Below are positions 1 through 6,116 of a stretch of 9,219 bases of DNA, piece after piece. Both the position numbers and the translations under genes were made by a program. The stretch comes from Lachnospiraceae bacterium UBA1721 (GTDB taxonomy: Bacteria > Bacillota > Clostridia > Lachnospirales > Lachnospiraceae). The notes under the pieces are model-generated. The model worked only from the letters and a program-made list of their open reading frames with translations. It searched no databases and was not told the DNA's origin. Position 1 is the stretch's first letter, and every line of letters starts with the position of its first letter. The DNA lies in assembly GCA_002317155.1 (NCBI GenBank), contig DCIR01000008.1:1-9219 (forward strand), in the 5' to 3' direction.

Positions 1-561
1 GGTACCACCATCATCTACGTTACCCACGACCAGACAGAGGCTATGACCCTTGGTGATAGAATCGTAGTTATGAAGGACGGTGTTATCCAGCAGGTTGATA
101 CCCCTCAGAACCTCTATGAGAAGCCTGTAAACCTCTTCGTTGCAGGATTCATGGGATCTCCTCAGATGAACTTCCTTGATGCTATCGTTAGAATCGAAGG
201 CGATGTTGCTTATCTTGAGATCGCAGATCACAGCATTCCTCTTCCTCCCGCAAAGTCAAAGAAGCTTGTTGAGGGTGGTTATGACGGAAAGGTTGTTACC
301 TTCGGTATCCGTCCTGAGGACGTTTATGATTCAGAGATGTTCATCGCATCTTCACCTCAGTCAGTATTTGAGTCAACCATTAAGGTTTACGAGCTTCTCG
401 GAGCTGAAGTATATCTCTACTTCGATCTTCAGGAGTTCCCTATCACCGCTAGAGTTGATTCTCGTACAACTGCTAGACCTGGCGATGCTATCAAGTTTGC
501 TATCGACGTTGAGAAGATTCACGTATTCGATAAGGAAACTGAGAAGACTATTACCAACTAG
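1..561 (+). CDS. ugpC: ABC sugar importer ATP-binding protein (UgpC/MsmX/MalK family), C-terminal part
   Basis: The gene is cut by the left window edge; the frame is open from base 1 and gives 186 residues. The fragment begins at the switch (H-loop) region YVTHDQTEAM, with the histidine at fragment residue 9, and continues with DRIVVMKDG and a PQNLYEKP stretch that is very typical of the MalK/UgpC/MsmX ATPases. The rest is the regulatory TOBE-like domain, with the GIRPEDV signature near residues 104-110. Walker A, Walker B and the ABC signature lie off the window. Members of this family energise importers of oligosaccharides or glycerol-3-phosphate, and MsmX-type proteins often serve several permeases. 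The permease and binding protein are not visible, so the substrate is unknown. The symbol is a family label. A strong terminator follows 25 bp after the stop. Confidence 0.93.
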   Translation, partial: GTTIIYVTHDQTEAMTLGDRIVVMKDGVIQQVDTPQNLYEKPVNLFVAGFMGSPQMNFLDAIVRIEGDVAYLEIADHSIPLPPAKSKKLVEGGYDGKVVTFGIRPEDVYDSEMFIASSPQSVFESTIKVYELLGAEVYLYFDLQEFPITARVDSRTTARPGDAIKFAIDVEKIHVFDKETEKTITN

Positions 562-586
562 TTCTTTACTTACAGTTAAAATTAAT

Positions 587-615
587 GCCCCGGCATTTAC
601 TGCCGGGGCTTTTTT
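587..615 (+). terminator. Rho-independent terminator after the ABC ATPase gene
   Basis: A perfect 9-bp stem (GCCCCGGCA at 587-595 with TGCCGGGGC at 601-609) has a 5-nt loop and is followed at once by six Ts. The T-run ends two bases before the Shine-Dalgarno of the next gene, so transcripts that start upstream must read through it to express the regulator. Confidence 0.93.
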
Positions 616-626
616 CAAGGTGGCGA

Positions 627-1709
627 ATGATTACTAATCACATTATTCAAAACAGTATAGACGACCTCTACATGATTACTAAGGTTAATCTTGCAGTGTA
701 TGATGATGAAGGCAGAAATATTGCTACTGCAGGTAATATAGTAATTGATAATGACATTGTAGAGAGCTTTGTAAAATCACCGGCAGATAGCCAGGTGGTA
801 TCAGGTTATCATCTCATGAAGCTTTATGAAGATAATAGCCTTATATATATTGTGGCTTCATCCGGACAGGATGATACTGCATATACAGTAGCCAAAATTG
901 CTGTTTCACAGCTACAGGCGCTGATGGTTGCTTATCAGGAAAAGTATGATAAGAACAGTTTTTACCAGAATTTGATATTGGACAATATGCTTCTTGTAGA
1001 TATATATAATCGTGCCAAGAAGCTTCATATAGACCCTAATTGCTGCAGAGTAGTATTTCTTGTTGATTCCAGCCGTGGTATGAATGGAATGATAAGTGAG
1101 CTCCTTAAGGGGATGTACTCAGTGCAGAGTGGTGATTTCGTAACAGCTGTAGATGAAGACAGAACTATTCTGATTAAATCGTTTGGATCTGCTCCTACCA
1201 ACGATATGCTCGCAGAAATTGCTGATACAATAGTTTCACTGGTTAATACCGAAGCTATGGCAAATGTTAAGGTTGCATACGGTAATGCTATTTGTGAGCT
1301 TAAGGATGTATCTAAATCATATAAGGAAGCCAAGCTTGCGCTTGAAGTAAGCAGTATCTTCTATGAGGAGAAGAGTATCGCATCTTACTCTGCTCTTGGA
1401 ATAGGAAGACTTATATATCAGCTTCCTCTTAATCTGTGCGAGATGTTTATCGAAGAGGTATTCGGAAGCGGTATTCCCGAAGAACTTGATGAGGATACAA
1501 TAGCTATGCTCAATAAGTTCTTTGAAAATAACCTCAACGTTTCTCAGACATCTGAGCAGTTGTATCTTCACAGAAATACGATTATATACAGAATTGAGAA
1601 GGTGCAGAAGGCTACAGGACTTAACCTGAGAGAATTTGAAGATGCTCTGACATATAAGATTGCAATGATGGTACAGAGATATCTTGATTATGTAAAAAAG
1701 AATGGATGA
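627..1709 (+). CDS. CdaR/PucR-family transcriptional regulator
   Basis: The product is a 360-aa cytoplasmic DNA-binding regulator. The C-terminal PucR-type helix-turn-helix lies at about residues 295-352, with LNVSQTSEQLYLHRNTIIYR followed by IEKVQKATG, a signature of the CdaR/PucR family. The middle part (about 145-262) contains SYKEAKLALEV and GIGRLIYQLP and resembles the degenerate GGDEF-like domain of these regulators. The N-terminal 130 residues should be the ligand-sensing part but do not clearly match the sugar-diacid recognition domain, so the effector is unknown. I chose the ATG at 627 because AAGGTGG (617-623) precedes it; an in-frame ATG at 585 lies in the terminator hairpin and has no ribosome binding site. 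Its place just after a sugar ABC ATPase gene suggests control of carbohydrate uptake, which is inference. Confidence 0.88.
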   Translation: MITNHIIQNSIDDLYMITKVNLAVYDDEGRNIATAGNIVIDNDIVESFVKSPADSQVVSGYHLMKLYEDNSLIYIVASSGQDDTAYTVAKIAVSQLQALMVAYQEKYDKNSFYQNLILDNMLLVDIYNRAKKLHIDPNCCRVVFLVDSSRGMNGMISELLKGMYSVQSGDFVTAVDEDRTILIKSFGSAPTNDMLAEIADTIVSLVNTEAMANVKVAYGNAICELKDVSKSYKEAKLALEVSSIFYEEKSIASYSALGIGRLIYQLPLNLCEMFIEEVFGSGIPEELDEDTIAMLNKFFENNLNVSQTSEQLYLHRNTIIYRIEKVQKATGLNLREFEDALTYKIAMMVQRYLDYVKKNG

Positions 1710-1734
1710 TCATTCGAATATAAAGAATAAGTGT

Positions 1735-1766
1735 AAAAGAGCCCCGGTCGATTGGCCGGGGCTTTT
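1735..1766. terminator. Bidirectional terminator between convergent genes
   Basis: GCCCCGG (1741-1747) pairs with CCGGGGC (1756-1762), and two more inner pairs are possible (T1748-G1755, C1749-G1754). TTTT follows on the plus strand (1763-1766). AAAAGA precedes the stem (1735-1740), which gives a T-rich tail on the minus strand. It lies between the plus-strand regulator stop (1709) and the minus-strand radical-SAM stop (1824) and can serve both. Confidence 0.88.
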
Positions 1767-1823
1767 GCGTCATATTTGTGATTGTTTGCATCGTATTCAT
1801 GTCACATATGTGCCATGCTTACG

Positions 1824-2843
1824 TCATATGCCTTCATAATCGAAGGCCGGTATAAAGCTCTCGATTGCGGTTTCACCGTCCTGAATGAATGCATTGTCTA
1901 TACCGAGACGTATTGCAAAGTTGACAACTCTGTCATATTCCTCGGAAGTAACGCGTCGATTCAGCTCTGGGATATTTTCCACCTGCTTTAGAGGAGTGTA
2001 TTGGTTCATTATGCTGATGTAAATATCCTGCCCATATGTCTCATGCAGGTATCGCAGAATCTTTTTGCTGTCCTTGGTCTGATCCGGAAGAAGCAGGTGG
2101 CGTACTATCACACCTTTTTTCATAAGCATAAGGGGGTCACCGTTGTAATCTACCGGTCCGATGTCGGGTATATTTTGGGGCTTATTTGATGCCTCGGTTT
2201 CGGAAATGATTCCTGACATAGTTGCGGATTCAATTACAGGCTTACCTACCTGTCTGACCATCTCCGCTATAGCAAGTGAGGCTTTCTCAAAATAATCGGG
2301 AGCCTTTGAATATTTTCCGGCGATTTCTGAAGAGTAATATTTCATATCGGGAAGATAGATATCTATCAGTCCGTCAAGCATTTTCAGTGCGTCCACATTT
2401 TCATAACCGCTTGAATTATAGATTATCGGGATATTTAGGCCTTGAGACTTGGCCATGATTAATGCAGCTCTAATGTGAGGGATATATGGGGCTCCTGTAA
2501 CAAGATTGATGTTGTGGGCACCTTTACTCTGAAGCTCCAGAAAAATATCAGACAGTCGGTCTGTTGTAATTTCTTTACCACACTCACCAAGAGCAATGCT
2601 GTAATTTTGACAGAATATGCATCTGAGATTACAGCCTGAAAAGAAAACAGCGCCTGAACCCTTTGAGCCTGAAAGAATAGGCTCCTCCCAATAGTGGAGG
2701 GCTGCGCGCGCTGCACGAATAGTTGAAGTTTGATTACAAAATCCTGTTTTGCCTGCTGCGCGGTCTACGCCGCAGTTTCTGGGACAGAGTCTGCATTCAC
2801 GAATACTGTCATATAAATTATTGTCATCCATAACAGCAGCCAT
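1824..2843 (-). CDS. Radical SAM protein, PflA/PflX-like (COG1313-type)
   Basis: From the start at 2843 the product is 339 aa. An N-terminal cysteine cluster, CRLCPRNCGVDR...GFC (Cys17, 20, 24, 36), is followed by the radical-SAM motif CNLRCIFCQNY (Cys71, 75, 78), which binds the 4Fe-4S cluster that cleaves S-adenosylmethionine. IIYNSSGY, DIYLPDMKYY and VRHLLLP match the PflX-type proteins related to pyruvate formate-lyase activase; their substrate is not established. Residues about 206-239 form an apparent insertion before VIVRHLLLP. Three nested in-frame starts exist: 2918 (364 aa, inside the SRP RNA), 2867 (347 aa) and 2843 (339 aa). The last two each have GAGGAG with a 9-nt spacer. I prefer 2843, which is nearer the conserved part, but 2867 is equally possible. 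No glycyl-radical enzyme partner is visible. Confidence 0.9.
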   Translation of the reverse strand: MAAVMDDNNLYDSIRECRLCPRNCGVDRAAGKTGFCNQTSTIRAARAALHYWEEPILSGSKGSGAVFFSGCNLRCIFCQNYSIALGECGKEITTDRLSDIFLELQSKGAHNINLVTGAPYIPHIRAALIMAKSQGLNIPIIYNSSGYENVDALKMLDGLIDIYLPDMKYYSSEIAGKYSKAPDYFEKASLAIAEMVRQVGKPVIESATMSGIISETEASNKPQNIPDIGPVDYNGDPLMLMKKGVIVRHLLLPDQTKDSKKILRYLHETYGQDIYISIMNQYTPLKQVENIPELNRRVTSEEYDRVVNFAIRLGIDNAFIQDGETAIESFIPAFDYEGI

Positions 2844-2888
2844 GTGGGTAAACTCCTCAAGAAACATGTGGGTAATCTCCTCAAGAAA
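2841..2888 (-). repeat. 24-bp tandem duplication carrying Shine-Dalgarno and start codon
   Basis: Two adjacent 24-bp units (2841-2864 and 2865-2888) are identical at 23 of 24 positions. Read on the minus strand, each holds TTTCTTGAGGAG, a 9-nt spacer and ATG, so each is a complete translation start. The unit is eight codons long, so both starts are in frame. Starting at the upstream copy adds MFLEEFTH to the protein. Confidence 0.9.
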
Positions 2889-2899
2889 AGAAAGCAAGA

Positions 2900-2928
2900 A
2901 TAATACATACAAAATCACTCGCTGTAAG
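2900..2928 (-). promoter_or_regulatory. Possible promoter for the radical-SAM gene inside the SRP RNA 3' end
   Basis: On the minus strand CTTACA (2928 to 2923) and TATTAT (2905 to 2900) are separated by 17 nt. The match is 4/6 for the -35 box and 5/6 for the -10 box. Transcription would begin near 2893, about 10 nt before the first duplicated Shine-Dalgarno. The -35 box lies in the terminal helix of the SRP RNA. This is a motif match only. Confidence 0.35.
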
Positions 2929-3075
2929 AGAAACGCCTAACCAGTTCACCCAGCGCCCTCACGGCACATGGAGCATCTGTTTAGTGCTGCTACGTTCCCG
3001 TCCTGACACGGTTCACAGGGTCGCATTGCGCGAGACCAGATTGCGTGACCAGACGTTCCCCTTACAACGAGTGAT
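2915..3075 (-). ncRNA. ffs: Signal recognition particle RNA (4.5S-like, bacterial small SRP type)
   Basis: The minus strand carries the SRP domain IV hairpin. GTCAGG (3007 to 3002) and AGCAGC (2991 to 2986) flank a stem ACG-GGAA-CGT with a GGAA tetraloop at 2998 to 2995, the Ffh-binding core that guides nascent membrane and secreted proteins to the membrane. Outside it, CTGT/ACAG and further pairs make a long rod. The ends pair as a continuous 24-bp helix, 3074-3051 with 2938-2915, of 20 Watson-Crick and 4 G-U pairs, which sets the ends. The predicted length of about 161 nt is longer than the roughly 110-nt E. coli form. I see no obvious Alu domain of the Bacillus type. TTTT directly follows the helix, so the rod may itself terminate transcription. 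A family model may report only the inner 95-100 nt. Confidence 0.92.
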
Positions 3076-3081
3076 AGAGAT

Positions 3082-3110
3082 AGTTTAATGAAAAACTGTA
3101 GATATGTCAA
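3082..3110 (-). promoter_or_regulatory. Promoter of the SRP RNA gene
   Basis: On the minus strand a perfect TTGACA (3110 to 3105) is followed after 17 nt by TAAACT (3087 to 3082). An A at 3075 lies seven bases further on, exactly next to the first base of the terminal SRP helix, so promoter spacing and RNA structure agree on the 5' end. Confidence 0.8.
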
Positions 3111-3207
3111 CACTAAAACATTCATTAAGTAATCTCAATAGACATACAGCATTCGGATATTTGGATACCATAAGATGCAAAAAACTTTTTACTGTGATAT
3201 TATGAGA

Positions 3208-3277
3208 GATAGTATTTGATGGATAGTATTTAATAAATAATATTGAATATATAATATTGAACAAATAATATCGAATA
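3208..3277. repeat. Five degenerate 14-bp AT-rich tandem repeats
   Basis: The units are 3208-3221, 3222-3235, 3236-3249, 3250-3263 and 3264-3277, with a consensus close to RATAATATTGAATA. They fill most of the leader between the divergent SRP RNA promoter and the small gene at 3314. Unit four contains an exact TATAAT at 3250-3255. Neighbouring units differ at several positions, so the array is old or tolerates change. The rest of 3111-3313 holds no gene that I can see. Confidence 0.7.
3243..3271 (+). promoter_or_regulatory. Candidate promoter for the small protein/TraX unit
   Basis: TTGAAT (3243-3248) and TAATAT (3266-3271) are 17 nt apart, each matching the consensus at 4 of 6 positions. 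Because the two boxes lie in a tandem repeat, several overlapping promoter-like pairs exist and this choice is weak. Confidence 0.3.
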
Positions 3278-3313
3278 GAACGTTTTGTATTTTTAGAAAG
3301 GATAGGTACGGTT

Positions 3314-3511
3314 ATGGCAAATAAGGAATCACTTACAGATGAGTGGAAGGATACAGTTTATAATATCGGTGGTGCACTTTACGGACTTGGTAAGATTATG
3401 TGCAAGTCAGTTAAGGTGGGAGTCGACAAGGTGTATGAGCGCCTTAATGAGAATGATAAAGCCGCTAAGAAGTCATCTTCTGATTGGGAAGAAAAGTCAG
3501 ATGAGGACTAA
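3314..3511 (+). CDS. Small conserved-looking protein of unknown function (65 aa)
   Basis: I do not recognise a named family. The start ATG is preceded by AGAAAGGA (3295-3302) with an 11-nt gap, a plausible but long spacing. The protein has a charged N-terminus (MANKESLTDEWKDTV), a glycine-containing, mildly hydrophobic centre (residues 17-36, IGGALYGLGKIMCKSVKVG) and a hydrophilic C-terminal tail of Lys, Ser, Asp and Glu. The centre is too polar for a clear membrane span and could be an amphipathic helix. Its stop is 12 bp before the TraX-family start, so the two genes are probably co-transcribed and perhaps translationally coupled: AAGG at the stop codon serves as the next Shine-Dalgarno. 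A role beside the membrane protein is inference. Confidence 0.75.
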   Translation: MANKESLTDEWKDTVYNIGGALYGLGKIMCKSVKVGVDKVYERLNENDKAAKKSSSDWEEKSDED

Positions 3512-3523
3512 GGCTAATTTGTA

Positions 3524-4555
3524 ATGAGTAAAACGAGTCAGGCAGAGCCCAATATTATTGAGCAGCCTATAATAAAAAAGAAAATAGAGGTAAAGGGCGG
3601 TCTGACTACAACAGCACTTAAAATGATAGCAGTGATTGCTATGTTTATCGATCATATCGGTGCGTTTGTGGTTAGCAGACTTATATCGCAAGGGTATTTT
3701 AGGACAGGAATCAAGCTTTTTAGCATAGGCACTATCAACATGACTGTTGAGAGATTGGTCTACTATGCGATAAGAGCTGTCGGAAGGATAAGCTTTCCGC
3801 TGTTTTGTTTCTTCTTGGTAGAGGGATTTTTCAAAACCAAGAGCCGTGCAAAATACATGATAAGGTTGCTTATTTTTGCACTGATTTCCGAAATACCGTT
3901 TAAGGTAGCGATGGAGGGCTTGGGAGGTTCATTCCTTCATCTGATCACGCCGGGCAATGTGATGTATACATTGTTTATCGGTTTGGCAGTTATATGGAGC
4001 GCAGAAACACTTAAAAAGTATGTGCCGGGCGGATTTGTGGCGGTATGCTTTAGAATACTGGTATGCTTGTTGCCAACAGCTTATGTTGCGTATGAGATTT
4101 ATTACATACTGTGTTTCAGTGATGATTTGGCTGCACAGCCGTTCCTTTTTGCACAGGTTTGGTTAGGGCTGGCGGCGGCAACTTTGGTGGCGACTTTTAT
4201 ATATGGAAGATTAACCAGCAAAGAAAATGCGCGAGCTGTAAGCAGTTCATTGAGTTTCCTGGCTATGGGAATGATTATAGCCGATCTGTTTGGTACGGAT
4301 TATTCAAGTGTCGGAGTGCTCGTTATTTTTATAATGTACGTGACATATAATCGCTACAAAACCTTTGGAAGAATAGCGTTCAGTACAATTCTTACACTTA
4401 ATAATTATTTTGAATTACCTGTGTTTTTTGATATATTCCTTCTCAGTAAATATAATGGTAAACGCGGTAAAGAGTGGAAGTATTTCTTCTATATATTTTA
4501 TCCCGCGCACTTGGCACTCATCGTGTTGGTGCTTTATCTGACGGAATTGATTTAG
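3524..4555 (+). CDS. TraX family integral membrane protein
   Basis: The product has 343 aa and many hydrophobic segments. TraX-family signatures are ALKMIAVIAMFIDHIGAFVV (residues 31-50), GRISFPLFCFFLVEGFFKTK (87-106), the following RLLIFALISEIPF, and the C-terminal YNGKRGKEWKYFFYIFYPAH (310-329). In F plasmids TraX acetylates the N-terminus of pilin. In Firmicutes chromosomal relatives are common, have no conjugation genes nearby and no proven substrate. They belong to the broad group of membrane acyltransferase-like proteins. No transfer gene is visible here, so a conjugation role is unlikely. A weak 6-bp hairpin (4569-4587) without a T-run follows, so the end of the transcript is uncertain and some readthrough into the aminotransferase gene is possible. 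Confidence 0.88.
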   Translation: MSKTSQAEPNIIEQPIIKKKIEVKGGLTTTALKMIAVIAMFIDHIGAFVVSRLISQGYFRTGIKLFSIGTINMTVERLVYYAIRAVGRISFPLFCFFLVEGFFKTKSRAKYMIRLLIFALISEIPFKVAMEGLGGSFLHLITPGNVMYTLFIGLAVIWSAETLKKYVPGGFVAVCFRILVCLLPTAYVAYEIYYILCFSDDLAAQPFLFAQVWLGLAAATLVATFIYGRLTSKENARAVSSSLSFLAMGMIIADLFGTDYSSVGVLVIFIMYVTYNRYKTFGRIAFSTILTLNNYFELPVFFDIFLLSKYNGKRGKEWKYFFYIFYPAHLALIVLVLYLTELI

Positions 4556-4599
4556 TTTGGCTGTAAAAACAGTTACGCAGGAACTGTAGTGTAAATAAA

Positions 4600-4644
4600 G
4601 TAATAATAAATAGAGCAATAATAAATAAATTAATAATAAGAAAT
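4600..4644. repeat. Three degenerate 15-bp AT-rich tandem repeats in the aminotransferase leader
   Basis: Units 4600-4614, 4615-4629 and 4630-4644 follow a pattern close to NTAATAATAAATARA. The first two match at 13 of 15 positions, the third is looser. A simple A/T composition makes chance similarity more likely than in the array at 3208. Confidence 0.45.
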
Positions 4645-4683
4645 AATACATAAAGTAATATTAAATAAAGCGAGGACAATTAA

Positions 4684-5868
4684 ATGCTTGTACAGAAATA
4701 TAAGGATATGCTTGGCGGAAAATCTGTAATCCGTGAGCTTTCAGAGTTTGCAACCGCACGTGGAAAAGAGATTGGATATGAGAACGTATTTGATTATAGT
4801 CTCGGTAATCCCAGTGTTGCAGCTCCCAAGGAGTTTAACGATGCAATAATCAAGGCAGTTCAGTCAATGGATTGTCAGGCGGTACATGGATACAGCCCCA
4901 GCCTTGGTATTACTTCTGTAAGAGAGAAGGTAGCAGCTTCACTCGAGAAGAGATTCGGAATTCCCTACAGAGCAGAGCATATTTTTATGACAAGCGCTGC
5001 AGCAAGTGCTCTTGCTCATGCATTCAGACTTGTAACTCAGCCCGGAGATGAGATTCTTACTTTTGCTCCCTTCTTCCCGGAGTATCATCCTTATGTAGAT
5101 TTGACCGGAGCAACTCTTAAGGTAGTACCTCCGAACTTTGTTGATTTTCAGATTAACTTTGAGAAGACTGCAGAAATGATGACCGAGAAGGTTATGGCTG
5201 TTATGATCAATACTCCCAACAACCCTACCGGTGTAGTATATTCTGAGGATACTCTTAAAAAACTTGCTGATCTTATGACTGAGAAGTCAAAGCAGTACGG
5301 ACATCCTATTTATCTTATTACAGATGAGCCTTACAGAGAGATAGTATTCGGTGGTAAGACCGCTCCCTGCGTATCAAAATACTACGACAATACCATCATG
5401 TGCTATTCATTCTCAAAGAGCCTTTCGGTTCCCGGAGAAAGAATCGGATACCTGGCAGTTAATCCCAAGGCTGAGGGTGCTGAATTTATGGTACCTATGT
5501 GCGGACAGATTTCACGAGGAATCGGTCACAACTGCCCTTCATCAGTAATTCAGCTTGCTATGGCTGAGGTGCTTGATCTTACTTCAGACCTGTCAGTATA
5601 TGAGACCAATATGAATCTCATTTACAATGAACTTGTTGATCTGGGTATCGAGGTTGTTAAGCCTGACGGAACCTTCTATATATTCCCTAAGGCTCCTGAA
5701 GCAGATGCTAAGGCATTCTCTAAGAAGGCACTTGCTTATGACCTTATCCTTGTCCCTGCTGATACATTTGGTGCTCCCGGTTATTTCCGTATGGCATACT
5801 GCATTGATACAGAGAAGGTTGAGCGTTCACTTCCCGCCCTTCGTAAGTTTATCAAGGAAACATATTAA
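4684..5868 (+). CDS. Class I/II PLP-dependent aminotransferase
   Basis: This 394-aa cytoplasmic enzyme has the full fold type I signature set: NTPNNPTGVVYS with Asn180, TDEPYREIVF with Asp214 (contact to the pyridine nitrogen) and Tyr217, the Schiff-base lysine Lys245 in SFSKSLSVPGERIGY with Arg253 (phosphate), and Arg369 in YFRMAY, which normally holds the substrate carboxylate. It resembles aspartate/aromatic-type aminotransferases and related clostridial enzymes that generic annotation calls 'pyridoxal phosphate-dependent aminotransferase'. The exact amino donor cannot be read from the sequence. The start is well supported by GAGGA (4672-4676) seven bases upstream. Codon use is like that of highly expressed genes (mainly AAG, GAG, CTT). 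It lies alone and no pathway partner is visible. Confidence 0.93.
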   Translation: MLVQKYKDMLGGKSVIRELSEFATARGKEIGYENVFDYSLGNPSVAAPKEFNDAIIKAVQSMDCQAVHGYSPSLGITSVREKVAASLEKRFGIPYRAEHIFMTSAAASALAHAFRLVTQPGDEILTFAPFFPEYHPYVDLTGATLKVVPPNFVDFQINFEKTAEMMTEKVMAVMINTPNNPTGVVYSEDTLKKLADLMTEKSKQYGHPIYLITDEPYREIVFGGKTAPCVSKYYDNTIMCYSFSKSLSVPGERIGYLAVNPKAEGAEFMVPMCGQISRGIGHNCPSSVIQLAMAEVLDLTSDLSVYETNMNLIYNELVDLGIEVVKPDGTFYIFPKAPEADAKAFSKKALAYDLILVPADTFGAPGYFRMAYCIDTEKVERSLPALRKFIKETY

Positions 5869-6083
5869 TTATTAGTCAGTTATTAATTAATTAGGTAAAA
5901 ACGACTGATAATGCGTTGGTTTAAGCAAATTTTCTTCCTTTTTTATAAAAGCAAAAAAATGAAAAAGCAAAAAATTGTGCAGATTAACAACAATCGATCA
6001 AAAAACTCAATGATATAAACTCAAAAATGGCCGAAAACCCGATAAAGTAAGGGAAAATCGGCCATTTTATTTTTTGTGAAAAG
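5869..6083. other. AT-rich intergenic region with two hairpins
   Basis: No gene is seen here. A 10-bp imperfect hairpin (5868-5877 with 5903-5912, one G-U pair) lies next to the aminotransferase stop but has no T-run directly after it. A/T-rich sequence with several runs of A and T follows to about 6020, then the terminator at 6024. The 156 bp between the stop codon and that terminator are long for a plain 3' end, and a small RNA ending at the terminator cannot be excluded. Confidence 0.5.
6024..6075 (+). terminator. Terminator with 11-bp stem and large loop
   Basis: TGGCCGA (6028-6034) pairs with TCGGCCA (6058-6064), extended by four A-T pairs to 6024 and 6068. A smaller CCC/GGG pairing (6038-6040 with 6051-6053) can close part of the 23-nt loop. 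TTTTATTTTTT follows. The flanking As and Ts would also let it work on the minus strand. Confidence 0.75.
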
Positions 6084-6112
6084 TTGACAAAGAAAAAAAT
6101 TGGTTATATTAT
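6084..6112 (+). promoter_or_regulatory. Near-consensus sigma-A promoter of the Ala/Lys-rich protein gene
   Basis: A perfect TTGACA (6084-6089), a 17-nt A-rich spacer and TATTAT (6107-6112, 5/6) make this the strongest mRNA promoter in the window. The start should fall near 6118-6120. GTTGACA (6083-6089) and TGTCAAC (6112-6118) form a perfect 7-bp inverted repeat around the core promoter, which might be an operator or chance. Confidence 0.85.
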
Positions 6113-6116
6113 GTCA

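Noticed and set aside
585..626. Earlier ATG at 585 for the CdaR-like regulator
   Set aside because: It lies just before and reads through the terminator hairpin, encodes unrelated residues and has no ribosome binding site; the ATG at 627 has AAGGTGG.
2844..2918. Long 364-aa form of the radical-SAM protein starting at 2918
   Set aside because: The start codon is inside the SRP RNA terminal helix, upstream of the predicted mRNA start, and has no Shine-Dalgarno. The hydrophobic MILYVLFLLSF start is probably chance translation, not a signal peptide.
3208..3277. CRISPR array or plasmid-type iterons
   Set aside because: The units are 14 bp, contiguous and degenerate, with no spacers, cas genes or replication gene nearby.
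3524..4555. Integrative conjugative element indicated by the TraX homologue
   Set aside because: No relaxase, coupling protein, integrase or attachment repeat is visible, and TraX-family proteins are common on Firmicutes chromosomes.
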